DNA from: Chloroflexota bacterium | GTDB lineage: Bacteria > Chloroflexota > Dehalococcoidia > Lucifugimonadales > UBA826 | Reading direction: 5' to 3' | DNA length: 32,128 bases | Assembly: GCA_002717465.1 (NCBI GenBank) | Contig: PBDQ01000035.1 | Coordinates: 1 to 32,128 of the forward strand | Shown here: positions 1-8,281 of the stretch, in pieces | Layout: each line of letters opens with the position of its first letter | Position numbering within the stretch: position 1 is the stretch's first letter | Notes under the pieces: generated by a model | Databases searched by the model: none | What the model saw: only the letters and a program-made list of their open reading frames with translations | What the model was told of the DNA's origin: nothing | Position numbers and translations under genes: made by a program

Positions 1-585
1 ACTATGGATCAACGTAATGCTTACGGCGGGCAATCTAAAGGACCAATCCCAGTAGATGATCCTTGGGGAGCTTTTGCAGATGACCAACTAGGACTTATGA
101 GCCATCTGGGAATTGAAAAGTTTGGGTTCATGGGATTCTGCATTGGGGGACCTTTCGCTCTTAAACTTATTGAGCGAGCACCAGAAAGAGTTACCGCGGC
201 GGTACTGTGCCAACCAGTCGGACACAACGCTGAATTCCCTGATTCCATGTATGATTCTGGGAGAGATCTTTGGGCTCCTGAATTACTTAGTCAGCGTTCT
301 GACCTGAATATGGATCAATGTAATGCATACTTAAATAATTTGTATCGCATAGAGCCAAATGCCGACTTTGTATACAGTGTGTCACGAGACTTTGTTAGCA
401 ATTGCGGTACGCCGATTTTAGTAATGCCAGATAACACCCCTTCTCATTCCTATGAAGCTGCAATTGAAGTAGCAGAGCTTGCACCTGGAGCAGAATTAAC
501 AGTTTACCCGTGGAAAGAACAAGAAGACATTAAAGCTGATACTATAAATCAGGTACGTCAATTCTTGTCTACTCACCAATCTTAA
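1..585 (+). CDS. alpha/beta hydrolase, 5'-truncated, Cys nucleophile
   Basis: C-terminal part (about 193 residues visible) of an alpha/beta-hydrolase-fold enzyme; the reading frame is open to base 1, so the ATG at base 4 is probably an internal Met and the cap and oxyanion strands lie upstream. The nucleophile elbow reads G-F-C-I-G-G (Cys 46 counted from that Met), so the nucleophile is Cys rather than Ser, as in dienelactone hydrolases. An Asp in V-M-P-D-N and a following His (P-S-H-S) are candidates for the rest of the triad. The enolase-superfamily gene starts 17 bases downstream on the same strand, so the two are probably co-transcribed. Family assignment is secure. The substrate (ester, lactone or enol-lactone) is unknown. 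Confidence 0.8.
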   Translation, partial: TMDQRNAYGGQSKGPIPVDDPWGAFADDQLGLMSHLGIEKFGFMGFCIGGPFALKLIERAPERVTAAVLCQPVGHNAEFPDSMYDSGRDLWAPELLSQRSDLNMDQCNAYLNNLYRIEPNADFVYSVSRDFVSNCGTPILVMPDNTPSHSYEAAIEVAELAPGAELTVYPWKEQEDIKADTINQVRQFLSTHQS

Positions 586-602
586 AACTAGGTGCATTTA
601 TC

Positions 603-1643
603 ATGAGCTTAATAACTGATATCAAAGTTGAAATACCAGACTATAACCATATGAGCCAAGTTATGGTTTATGTAACATCTGAGTCTGGGCACGTAGGCGT
701 AGGTGAAGCCTGGTGGGGCATACCAAGCGCTGATAACCCTGGTTCAACTTCAATACCAATAGCTAACGTGATAGAGCACCTGCTAGCCCCTAGGTTAATC
801 GGCAAATCATCGCGAACTATCGAAAAACATTGGTTCGACTTATGGGACTATGGCTATAGATATGCAGACGAAGGAATATTCTTGATGGGACTATCTGGAA
901 TAGATATAGCCTTGTGGGATCTACTTGGCAAAGAGTTAAACACATCCGTCTGCCAACTCTTGGGAGGACCTGTCCATGAAAAAATCCCTGGATATGCTAG
1001 TCTCCCAGCCTTACGAGACCCAGAAGTTGTACTCAGTGAAGTCAAGAGAGCTATGGATGCTGGTTTTTTCGCGGTCAAACTGCACGAGTTAGATCCAATA
1101 CATGTACATAACATCCGCAGAGAGTTTGGAAATGACCTACACATTATGGTAGATGTGAACGGTCACTTCAACAAAATAGAAGCAATCGAAGTAGGGAAAG
1201 AACTAGCCAAAGGTAATGTAACTTGGTACGAAGAACCTGTCCGTCCTATGAGAGATCATGCCGCTATCAAAGAAGTGGGAGACCGAGCAAATGTGCCGAT
1301 AGCTGCAGGAGAGAATGAATATACATTAAAGAACTTTGAACAGATTCTACAGTCCAAAGCTCTCACTTATTTACAACCTGAAATAACCAAAATCGGAGGA
1401 ATAACTGCAGCAAAACGCATCACAGGCCTTACGGAACTTTATAACACAGCTTTGTCCCCTCACAATATGAGAATTGGTCCTGCATTGAGCGCTTCCATAC
1501 AATGGGGATTTAACTCACCTATGACTGCTTGGCAAGAAGTACCATGGGTTAGATACGAATTTGCCGCACAATACAAATTGCCGGCTGTAGAAGATGGATA
1601 CGTATTGCCTCCAACGGAACCAGGAATAGGTTTAATAAAGTAA
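603..1643 (+). CDS. enolase-superfamily (mandelate racemase/muconate lactonizing) enzyme
   Basis: 346 residues, normal length for the mandelate racemase/muconate lactonizing enzyme group: N-terminal capping domain (about 1-115), then a Mg-dependent TIM barrel that abstracts the alpha-proton of a carboxylate substrate. Visible metal ligands are D184 (V-D-V-N-G), E210 or E211 (Y-E-E-P) and E237 (A-G-E-N). The second-strand catalytic motif is K159-L-H161 instead of the usual K-x-K. The strand-6 Asp of the His-Asp dyad reads Q-P-E260, followed by K263-I-G-G, and the strand-7 base is H287 (S-P-H-N). It follows the alpha/beta hydrolase by 17 bases and ends 3 bases before a convergent gene. It could be a racemase or an acid-sugar dehydratase; the altered motif means the reaction cannot be named. 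Confidence 0.88.
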   Translation: MSLITDIKVEIPDYNHMSQVMVYVTSESGHVGVGEAWWGIPSADNPGSTSIPIANVIEHLLAPRLIGKSSRTIEKHWFDLWDYGYRYADEGIFLMGLSGIDIALWDLLGKELNTSVCQLLGGPVHEKIPGYASLPALRDPEVVLSEVKRAMDAGFFAVKLHELDPIHVHNIRREFGNDLHIMVDVNGHFNKIEAIEVGKELAKGNVTWYEEPVRPMRDHAAIKEVGDRANVPIAAGENEYTLKNFEQILQSKALTYLQPEITKIGGITAAKRITGLTELYNTALSPHNMRIGPALSASIQWGFNSPMTAWQEVPWVRYEFAAQYKLPAVEDGYVLPPTEPGIGLIK

Positions 1644-1646
1644 AAT

Positions 1647-1943
1647 TTATCCTGTCTGCATAATTTCAGATATAACAAAAGTTCCATCTGTCCACGTAGG
1701 TTCTTCCTTAATGTGCTCCATTAATTGTGTGAATTGAGCACCTTGTTCAGGATCATTAGCATTCGATAAATGGGCTTCTTTACTTTCAAAGATTGCCACA
1801 CCAATCCAATCTTTATCTTCATCAGGATCCATTAGAAACCAAGCAACCATACCTTTTGGCACACGTTCTGATTGCTTGAACAGATCTAATAATAACTGTT
1901 CATGACCTTCTTTAACCTTAATGTTGAAAATAGTACCGTACAT
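1647..1943 (-). CDS. small dimeric alpha/beta-barrel (ABM-like) protein
   Basis: 98 residues beginning M-Y-G-T-I-F-N-I-K-V, with the beta-alpha-beta-beta-alpha-beta pattern and length of the ferredoxin-like dimeric alpha/beta-barrel superfamily (antibiotic-biosynthesis-monooxygenase-like or EthD-like). The ATG start is supported by a GAGGAG ribosome site a few bases upstream (1948-1953 on the plus strand, read in reverse). It is convergent with the enolase-superfamily gene and separated from the threonine synthase by about 110 bases. No catalytic residue can be recognised. Members of this superfamily are cofactor-free monooxygenases, haem-degrading enzymes, isomerases or stress proteins, so function is left open. 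Confidence 0.65.
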   Translation of the reverse strand: MYGTIFNIKVKEGHEQLLLDLFKQSERVPKGMVAWFLMDPDEDKDWIGVAIFESKEAHLSNANDPEQGAQFTQLMEHIKEEPTWTDGTFVISEIMQTG

Positions 1944-2052
1944 ATAAACTCCTCAAAACGTTTTAATTTATACTCGTGTATATATTAATACAGTAAATAT
2001 TACTGTTAATCTAACAATCTCTCAAAATTATATCTATGTGTTAATTAATAAC

Positions 2053-3174
2053 CTATATGTAAAGATTATCTTTCAAACCAAAACCAGTCACAGCTACTAG
2101 CACGCTTTCTTTTTTTGCAATAATTCCATCCCGAATCAAATATTCCAACCCTGCAAATGCAGATGAAGATGTTGGCTCACAATATATTCCATTCTCTTGA
2201 GCCAAAATCTTCTGCCATTCTAAAATAACTTCGTCATCAACTGCGGCGGCATGCCCTCCTGTCTCCAGTAGAATTTCTCCGATTAATTTTGACCGAGGAG
2301 GATTACTAACTGATATACCTCCAGCGACAGTGATTCCAATAGGTTCTTCCTTGCGATTACCTGAAAACAGGTTAACCAACGGCTTAACAGCAGAAGCTTG
2401 CACCACATGCATCTTAGGCATTTTTGATATAACACCTTTAAAAATAAGTTCTTTGAACCCTAACCAGGCACCAATATATAAGCTTCCATTACCTACCGGC
2501 ATAATTATATGTTCTGGCATTTCTCCCAAATTATGTCTTGCAATTTCATAAGCAAATGCTTTAGTGCCTTCTAAAAAATATGGGCTCAATTTATGGGCCC
2601 CGTACACGTATCCCTTTTCGTCTACAAAATCAGAGGCAGCGTCTGTAACCATTTCCCTCGTTCCTTCAATCTTGTGTGCAATTGCTCCATATACTGATAT
2701 CTGATCTAATTTTGGTTGGGGCGCAGAGCGGGGTACAAAAATATGGGCTGTGATACCTGCTTTACCACAATAAGCAGCAACCGATGATCCTGCATTCCCA
2801 GAAGAATCCTCTACCAAGTTAGCAATATTAAATCCTTTAGCTACAGAAATCATCATTGCAGTTCCTCGATCTTTAAAGGATCCTGTGGGATTCATGAATT
2901 CTAATTTGGCAAATATATTTTCGCAGGGTAACCGTGACCCCAATTTATCCATTTTTATTACTGGAGTGTTTCCTTCACCTAAACTAACAAGTGCGTTACA
3001 GGAATAAACAGGAATTTCCATGTGGGGGTTTGATGAAATTTCTCCGTATTTAACCAATAACGGTTCCCCACATACAGTGCATGCTAACAATCGCATATCA
3101 GGCGGAAAGGATGCTCCGCAACTTGAACAATAGAGCGATATATCTTTACGAATTGATGTTGAGACTTCTGACAT
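2053..3174 (-). CDS. thrC: threonine synthase-like PLP enzyme with N-terminal Zn ribbon
   Basis: 373 residues, fold type II PLP enzyme. An N-terminal zinc ribbon (C16-x2-C19 and C32-x2-C35) precedes the catalytic part, as in many bacterial threonine synthases. The PLP lysine is K101 in N-P-T-G-S-F-K-D-R-G. S-S-G-N-A-G (124-129) binds the substrate carboxylate, and a glycine loop V-G-N-G-S holds the PLP phosphate. The family reaction is O-phosphohomoserine to threonine plus phosphate (EC 4.2.3.1). The ATG start lacks a clear Shine-Dalgarno, but starting later would cut into the Zn ribbon. It is divergent from a Zn-ribbon gene and stands apart from other threonine-pathway genes, so a related lyase or deaminase role cannot be excluded. 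Confidence 0.85.
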   Translation of the reverse strand: MSEVSTSIRKDISLYCSSCGASFPPDMRLLACTVCGEPLLVKYGEISSNPHMEIPVYSCNALVSLGEGNTPVIKMDKLGSRLPCENIFAKLEFMNPTGSFKDRGTAMMISVAKGFNIANLVEDSSGNAGSSVAAYCGKAGITAHIFVPRSAPQPKLDQISVYGAIAHKIEGTREMVTDAASDFVDEKGYVYGAHKLSPYFLEGTKAFAYEIARHNLGEMPEHIIMPVGNGSLYIGAWLGFKELIFKGVISKMPKMHVVQASAVKPLVNLFSGNRKEEPIGITVAGGISVSNPPRSKLIGEILLETGGHAAAVDDEVILEWQKILAQENGIYCEPTSSSAFAGLEYLIRDGIIAKKESVLVAVTGFGLKDNLYI

Positions 3175-3230
3175 TCAAAATTAAATCATGTTTTTTTTGC
3201 GTTGTTTTTTTATGTTATGTACCCGACCTT

Positions 3231-3272
3231 TATCATTATAATAGGTTTTAGATTCTAAGTGGTATATATAAT
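3231..3272. promoter_or_regulatory. candidate divergent promoter (-10 elements)
   Basis: Between the divergent threonine synthase and Zn-ribbon genes there is a TATAAT on the minus strand (3235-3240) and TATAAT on the plus strand at 3267-3272, the latter ending 18 bases before the ATG at 3291. No convincing -35 hexamer accompanies either box. AT-rich DNA gives such boxes by chance, so this is a weak call. Confidence 0.3.
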
Positions 3273-3290
3273 CCCACAAGGTTAATTGCC

Positions 3291-3506
3291 ATGAAACATA
3301 CAGTGTCATATGCCTGTGACAAATGTAGAAATCCTTCTTACGAAGAAGGCGACATGAGAGTCACAGGCGGATTCTTAACTAAAATTCTTAACATTCAAAA
3401 TCGTAGGTTCACCTTTGTATCCTGCACAGAATGTGGCTACACAGAATTCTACAAACGTCAAAACTCTGGTGTTATTGCTAACGTCATAGACCTGTTTACT
3501 AATTAA
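3291..3506 (+). CDS. DUF2082-type Zn-ribbon protein
   Basis: 71 residues with two Cys pairs, C-D-K-C near residue 9 and C-T-E-C near residue 45, separated by a segment containing V-T-G-G-F-L-T-K-I-L-N-I-Q-N. This layout, and the following G-Y-T-E-F-Y-K, matches the small predicted nucleic-acid-binding Zn-ribbon family (DUF2082, YpzJ-like). Full length for the family. An AAGG stands about 8 bases before the ATG. It is a single gene, convergent with the ThDP enzyme gene 7 bases away. The biochemical role of the family is not established. Confidence 0.75.
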   Translation: MKHTVSYACDKCRNPSYEEGDMRVTGGFLTKILNIQNRRFTFVSCTECGYTEFYKRQNSGVIANVIDLFTN

Positions 3507-3513
3507 GGTCTAT

Positions 3514-5181
3514 TTATAATGAACCGTCTATAACAATATCTAATAGTACAGGCTTATCCAATTTAGACGCCCGAACCACTGCATCTTTAATATCTTCTGG
3601 ATCTGTAATTCTTTCAGATTCCATACCCATACTTTTAGCTATAGCCGCCATATCAAATGGACTAGGAAAATCCGAATAAGGTAAACTACCACCTGCAGGT
3701 TCGACATTCAATATGTCCTGTTGATAGATATTAAAATTCACTTTTAATACCCTATACATACCATTATTGAGAATTACAAACACGCAAGGTATATTGTCAT
3801 TTACCGCAGTCCAGAGACCTTGAACGGTCATCATCGCTGAACCATCCCCTATTAGCCCAAATACTTTCCTGTCTGGATACCCACATTGGGCACCCATTGT
3901 GACACCTATCCCTCCGCCAATCGATTGTCCTCTGTATCCTACAATGTCGCCTCGTTCTATACCTTCTAGATACTCTCTTACAATTGCCCTATTACTAATG
4001 GAATCATCAACAACGACCGCATTTTCAGGTAACCCCGCTACAAATTCATGCATCATGCGAGCCACTGACATTGGTTTATCATTCCATTTGTTTTTCGTGC
4101 TCTCAACAAAAGAATCTTGTTTGTACTTTTTTTCATCCAATGTTCGTTGCAATCTTTTCTCAATAATAGAAGAATCAATAGTCCTCATTTTGTCAGAAAC
4201 ATTATGATTCAGTTCCTGTAGACCCATTTTACAATGGGAAATAATTCCTATATTCGTAGGTTCTGATTTCCCTATGTTAACTGCGGAGGAATCTATATGT
4301 ATCAATGTAGATTCTTCGTTTAGAATCACATCCCCCCAATAAAACAGTTCTTCAAATGCATTCATACCTACAGCAATCACTGTGTCACAGGCTTTTAAAG
4401 ATTCTCTGTTTGCAGAATTACGCAAATTCAATATTCCTAGATATTGTTTATGGGTCGTTGGGAATGAGACTTCTGCTCCTCTAAACTGATACGCGGGCAA
4501 GCCGAGCATTTCAGCCAATCTCACCGCCTCACCAACCGCATCATCATCAGAGACACGATCTCCTACTATTAGAACAGGATTCTCTGCTTTAATTAATGAA
4601 TCGGCTGCCTGTTCTATGCTATCTAGATCAGGTCGTATTTTATCTGATGTGTATCTCGAAGGTATGATATTCATCTCTGCAGAATCCTCTAAAGCATTCG
4701 CTGTCAATCCAATATACACCGGCCCTTTAGGATGGGTATTTGCCTCATTAAAAGCTCTCCTGATTGCCCCAGGTATTTGATCTGGATGAGTTAGCTGAAT
4801 TGACCATTTTGTTACAGGCTTTACCAGCTCTGCTAGGTCTGTAGTACCTTCAACTACTTTACGGATGTCGTAGTTGGCAGAAGTGACAACCATTGGAGTC
4901 CCTGAATTTAAAGCGTCGAGCATCAAAGCTATTCCATTGGCAAGGCCACTGTCTACGTGCAAGCTTACCAAAGAAGGTTTTTGAGTTGCACGCGCGTAAG
5001 CTTCACCCATTCCAACCGCAACGCTTTCCTGAAGAGCCATTATATAAGTGAATTCAGGATAGTCAGGCAGCATATCAATTATAGGGGCTTCACTAGTCCC
5101 TGGATTCCCAAATATATGAGTTACTCCCTCTGCTTTAAGCATTTCTAACAAAGCCATTTTGCCTGTCATAATTTCTGCCAT
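3514..5181 (-). CDS. ThDP-dependent enzyme, benzoylformate decarboxylase-like
   Basis: 555 residues, three-domain thiamine-diphosphate enzyme of the acetolactate synthase/pyruvate decarboxylase family. The N-terminus resembles benzoylformate decarboxylase: I-F-G-N-P-G-T (23-29), the ThDP-activating Glu E52 in A-L-Q-E, and H75 in S-L-H matching that enzyme's His70. The cofactor motif is G-D-G-S (445-448) to N-N (472-473). The position of the decarboxylase's active-site Ser26 is Thr29, and no His is visible near 276-284 where its His281 would fall, so the substrate probably differs. The start is backed by a GGAGGA ribosome site just upstream. It lies about 50 bases behind the NylB-like gene, as the last gene of the minus operon. 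An acetolactate-synthase-type ligase or another 2-oxoacid decarboxylase is possible. Confidence 0.85.
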   Translation of the reverse strand: MAEIMTGKMALLEMLKAEGVTHIFGNPGTSEAPIIDMLPDYPEFTYIMALQESVAVGMGEAYARATQKPSLVSLHVDSGLANGIALMLDALNSGTPMVVTSANYDIRKVVEGTTDLAELVKPVTKWSIQLTHPDQIPGAIRRAFNEANTHPKGPVYIGLTANALEDSAEMNIIPSRYTSDKIRPDLDSIEQAADSLIKAENPVLIVGDRVSDDDAVGEAVRLAEMLGLPAYQFRGAEVSFPTTHKQYLGILNLRNSANRESLKACDTVIAVGMNAFEELFYWGDVILNEESTLIHIDSSAVNIGKSEPTNIGIISHCKMGLQELNHNVSDKMRTIDSSIIEKRLQRTLDEKKYKQDSFVESTKNKWNDKPMSVARMMHEFVAGLPENAVVVDDSISNRAIVREYLEGIERGDIVGYRGQSIGGGIGVTMGAQCGYPDRKVFGLIGDGSAMMTVQGLWTAVNDNIPCVFVILNNGMYRVLKVNFNIYQQDILNVEPAGGSLPYSDFPSPFDMAAIAKSMGMESERITDPEDIKDAVVRASKLDKPVLLDIVIDGSL

Positions 5182-5232
5182 GGTTCCTCCTATTTACAAT
5201 GCCCAGAATACCTCTGGTTTATATAATATTAT

Positions 5233-6414
5233 TTATGTGATTGCCTCAATGATACTAAGACATGCATTGGACATAACTTTTTTCTGGTCAGGATCCAACG
5301 GATATTCTTGAGATGAAAATTTAGCTATAACTATTTTGTTATTAACATCAACAAACATATATTGCCCGTAAATACCTACACAGAACACTATTGGATTTGT
5401 TTGATGCAACGTATACCACTGGTTCCTATAAGTAATTGGCATGCCATTGAAATATTCGGCGAAGTTTCCTGACTCCCAAGCTCTCTTATCTCCGTCAAAT
5501 AATTGACCTAACCATTTGTTTGAAATTATTTGTTCTTTATCTCTATATCCCCCATTAGCTACCAAATTGCCTAGCAATGCCAAATCTCTCAATGACATAT
5601 TTATGCCGCCTGCTGTTCTAGGTGAACCAGATGAATCGATGGTTACAAAGGCAGAATCATTTGCGCCTATAGGTTTCCATAACACTTCTGACATCACCTC
5701 TTGAAATGTCTTGCCAGTAGAACGCTCTATCACCCATCCCAACAGATCACTGTTAGGAGAAGTATATTTAAAGATCTGCCCATGTGGGTCAGGTCTTCGA
5801 CCCATACCTGCCAAAAATAACTTTAAATCCTGTTGACCGTTAATATCATTCTCTGGCGGATCCCAATTAGTTGACCTTCTATAGGCTATCATTGGTCCAG
5901 AGGTCGCATAGTAATCTTCGTCAAAATCCACCGCCGCAGTCATATCCAAAAGATTCTGAACTGTGCAATCGGAATACCCTGAATCCTTTAATTCGGGCAA
6001 ACACTCTCCTATAAGAATATTGGCATCTATTTCTTTTCTATCAATTAATATGCCTGTTACTAATCCCAATACTGATTTTGAAACAGACATCAATATATGC
6101 TTCGAATTTTTATTCATCCCATTCAGATATCTTTCATAAACAATTTCTTGATCTTTAATTACAATGAAACCATCAGTGAAACTTTGATTAAGAAATTGAT
6201 CAAAACTGATTTCTGAACCATCATTGCCTTGAACTACAATATGTTCTATAGGTTGTAAGTTTTCAGGAAGACTCCATGTGTTCGAGGGATCATTTTCAAT
6301 ATCTACTGATTCCACCAATTCAGAAACATGCTGAAATGCCCATCTGTTATATGGAGGAAACCTCCAGTTAGACAAATCTACTTTAGACTTAATATCATCT
6401 TTATTATCGTTCAA
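5233..6414 (-). CDS. serine hydrolase of the beta-lactamase/NylB type
   Basis: 393 residues, beta-lactamase-like serine hydrolase (COG1680 family). The S-x-x-K motif is S110-V-S-K113 and the Tyr of the second motif is Y217 (K-Y-T-S), very close to the Ser112/Lys115/Tyr215 spacing of 6-aminohexanoate-dimer hydrolase NylB and family VIII esterases. The pair Y168/Y169 sits where NylB has Tyr170. No signal peptide is seen, so a cytoplasmic location is expected. The start is TTG (6412-6414), directly abutting the RraA-type stop codon, with a G7 run a few bases upstream serving as ribosome site; the next Met (about residue 100) would remove the front of the domain. Translational coupling with the upstream gene is likely. 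Likely substrates are amides, lactams or esters; the specific one is unknown. Confidence 0.85.
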   Translation of the reverse strand: MNDNKDDIKSKVDLSNWRFPPYNRWAFQHVSELVESVDIENDPSNTWSLPENLQPIEHIVVQGNDGSEISFDQFLNQSFTDGFIVIKDQEIVYERYLNGMNKNSKHILMSVSKSVLGLVTGILIDRKEIDANILIGECLPELKDSGYSDCTVQNLLDMTAAVDFDEDYYATSGPMIAYRRSTNWDPPENDINGQQDLKLFLAGMGRRPDPHGQIFKYTSPNSDLLGWVIERSTGKTFQEVMSEVLWKPIGANDSAFVTIDSSGSPRTAGGINMSLRDLALLGNLVANGGYRDKEQIISNKWLGQLFDGDKRAWESGNFAEYFNGMPITYRNQWYTLHQTNPIVFCVGIYGQYMFVDVNNKIVIAKFSSQEYPLDPDQKKVMSNACLSIIEAIT

Positions 6415-7128
6415 TTACACCCCCCCTGATTTCAGCCATTTATCAAATTCCAATTTCGTATTAGGATCCGTAGGAGGATAAAGCCCAAATATAGGATGAT
6501 TGTTCTTTACACGTTCCTCAACAAAATTCTCAAAAATCGTCATCTCATATGCTTCAAATGCAACTTCATTACATAGCTCCTGAGGTATTACTATCACACC
6601 ATCTCCGTCTCCCACTACTATGTCACCTGGATAGACAGCGACTCCGCCACATCCGATAGGTACATTTAGGTCAACGGCATGGTGCTTAGTCAAATTAGTA
6701 GGAGCAGAAGCGCTAGATTGGTATGCATGAAAATTCAATTTAGCAATATCGGCAGAGTCTCTGAAACCACCGTCTGTAACTATTCCTGCCGCACCTCTTA
6801 CCATTAACCGAGTAACCAATATATTCCCTGCTGATGCAGCACTGGCATCACCCCTACTATCAATAACCATAACATGGCCAACAGGGCATTCTTCTACTCC
6901 CTTCCTCTGAGGATGTTTCGTATCCTCAAATACACTCAAAACATCTAAGTCTTCTCGAGCAGGGATATAGCGTAAAGTATAGGCTTCTCCTACCATAGAA
7001 CAGGAAGCCTCGTTCATAAGTTTGGGGCCCATCATAAACGCATTCCGTAACCCTCGCTTAAACAACACTGTCGAAAGAGTAGCAGTACTAACACTCTTTA
7101 GTTTTTCTCTATTATCGTTTGTAAGCAT
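6415..7128 (-). CDS. RraA-family aldolase-like protein
   Basis: 237 residues of the RraA/HMG-aldolase family (4-hydroxy-4-methyl-2-oxoglutarate or 4-carboxy-4-hydroxy-2-oxoadipate aldolase type). Family landmarks are G-N-I-L-V-T-R-L (about 101-108), the divalent-metal and substrate pair R123-D124 in D-G-G-F-R-D-S, and the C-terminal strand pair G-D-I-V-V-G-D-G-D-G-V. These enzymes cleave 2-oxo-4-hydroxy acids to pyruvate or decarboxylate oxaloacetate, and R123/D124 are the residues expected of the catalytic branch rather than the RNase E inhibitor branch. It sits between the amidohydrolase (17-base gap) and the NylB-like gene (no gap), which supports a catabolic role. No clear ribosome site precedes the ATG. 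Confidence 0.85.
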   Translation of the reverse strand: MLTNDNREKLKSVSTATLSTVLFKRGLRNAFMMGPKLMNEASCSMVGEAYTLRYIPAREDLDVLSVFEDTKHPQRKGVEECPVGHVMVIDSRGDASAASAGNILVTRLMVRGAAGIVTDGGFRDSADIAKLNFHAYQSSASAPTNLTKHHAVDLNVPIGCGGVAVYPGDIVVGDGDGVIVIPQELCNEVAFEAYEMTIFENFVEERVKNNHPIFGLYPPTDPNTKLEFDKWLKSGGV

Positions 7129-7145
7129 ATCTATCTAAACCATAG

Positions 7146-8162
7146 TCATTCATTGATGTTATAAACTTTCACCGCTGTGTCATGAAACATGGCAGCTCTT
7201 TCAGATTTCGAGTAGCTTTTAGACAATATCTTAAATGCGTTATATAGAACATTGAAGGAATAAGAAACTTTATCAGGAGGGAAATTACATTCAAACATGC
7301 ACCTTTCAGGACCAAATTTTTCAATGCAATACTCGAGAAGTGGCGCTAAATCTTCAGCTAGACTTATCGAATCAATAGGCTGTTCTCTGGTATACCAGTC
7401 AAAACCATACCTAGGTTGTCCTAACCCCCCTAATTTCATATATACATTAGGACATTCTGCCAATGTATCTATATTTCTTTTCCACTCAGGAATAACTTCA
7501 TCATCCCGATGACCGTAAGGGCCAACTCTTAAAAGTCCCCCTATGTGGTTAGACACAATTGTCAAATCTGGAACTGCATTTGCAAAAGCAGCTAACTCTG
7601 GAAGTTGAGGAAAATAAACGGTGTTATCCAAAGTGAGCCCTTTTTTTGCAAGTATCTTAGCGCCTTGTTGAAATTTGGGATCAAGTAATTGTTCTTTCTT
7701 AGCTCGATTTTCTACTTCTGGATGGCTGTCCCAACCACATGCATACCTAATGCCTCTAAATCTGTTTGGGCTGGCTGCTTGTAAAGCATCCAAAACTACT
7801 TCAACTTTATCTCCCAAGTTCAAATCAGCCTTTCCAACTATTGCAGCAGCAGCTTTATAATCTCCATATAAACCGCTAGCACTCGCAGCAGCCAATCCCT
7901 GTACAAATTCAACTTCTCCAACAGAACGCAATTCCACCGGACCATCCAATTTATACATAGCTGTTGTCTCTATGAATACCGTAGACTTAACGTTATGTCC
8001 ACTGCTTATATCTGCGATTAATTCATGCAGAAGATATCTTTGATATGGAATTCTGATCGATCTGTAATCCCAAAAATGATGATGAGGGTCACAAATAGGT
8101 AAATCAGGTTCAATCGTTTCTTCCTGTGTTAAAGCTAGCCACTCTAAATCCCCATACGGCAT
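7146..8162 (-). CDS. Amidohydro_2-family metal-dependent hydrolase
   Basis: 338 residues from the start chosen here. It is an amidohydrolase-superfamily TIM barrel of the Amidohydro_2/COG3618 type: the strand-1 metal motif is D-P-H-H-H-F-W-D near the N-terminus, N-H-I-G on a later strand and F-E-C-N-F-P-P-D near the C-terminus in place of the common S-N-F-P. Family members hydrolyse lactones (fuconolactonase, PDC lactonase) or decarboxylate aromatic acids. The start at 8162 (M-P-Y-G-D) is preferred because GGAGG lies 5 bases upstream; the open frame extends to ATG codons at 8174 and 8183, which have no such site. It is the first gene of the minus operon, divergent from the FMN oxidase gene. 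Lactone hydrolysis is the most likely role. Confidence 0.85.
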   Translation of the reverse strand: MPYGDLEWLALTQEETIEPDLPICDPHHHFWDYRSIRIPYQRYLLHELIADISSGHNVKSTVFIETTAMYKLDGPVELRSVGEVEFVQGLAAASASGLYGDYKAAAAIVGKADLNLGDKVEVVLDALQAASPNRFRGIRYACGWDSHPEVENRAKKEQLLDPKFQQGAKILAKKGLTLDNTVYFPQLPELAAFANAVPDLTIVSNHIGGLLRVGPYGHRDDEVIPEWKRNIDTLAECPNVYMKLGGLGQPRYGFDWYTREQPIDSISLAEDLAPLLEYCIEKFGPERCMFECNFPPDKVSYSFNVLYNAFKILSKSYSKSERAAMFHDTAVKVYNINE

Positions 8163-8226
8163 AATTCCCTCCATCAACGTCATTTATACAACTAGCTAAA
8201 TATTACCATTTATGTAAAATTAAGCA

Positions 8227-8244
8227 TAACTAAAATCATAGTTA
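8227..8244. promoter_or_regulatory. palindrome in divergent catabolic promoter
   Basis: TAACTA, six bases, then TAGTTA: a perfect 6-6-6 inverted repeat in the 119-base gap between the divergent amidohydrolase and FMN oxidase operons. Size and placement suit a regulator controlling both operons, for example of LysR or GntR type. No regulator gene is adjacent, and short palindromes are common in AT-rich DNA. Confidence 0.3.
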
Positions 8245-8281
8245 ACAACGAAATCATTATATTGAAGGGAGTAACCAGTTA

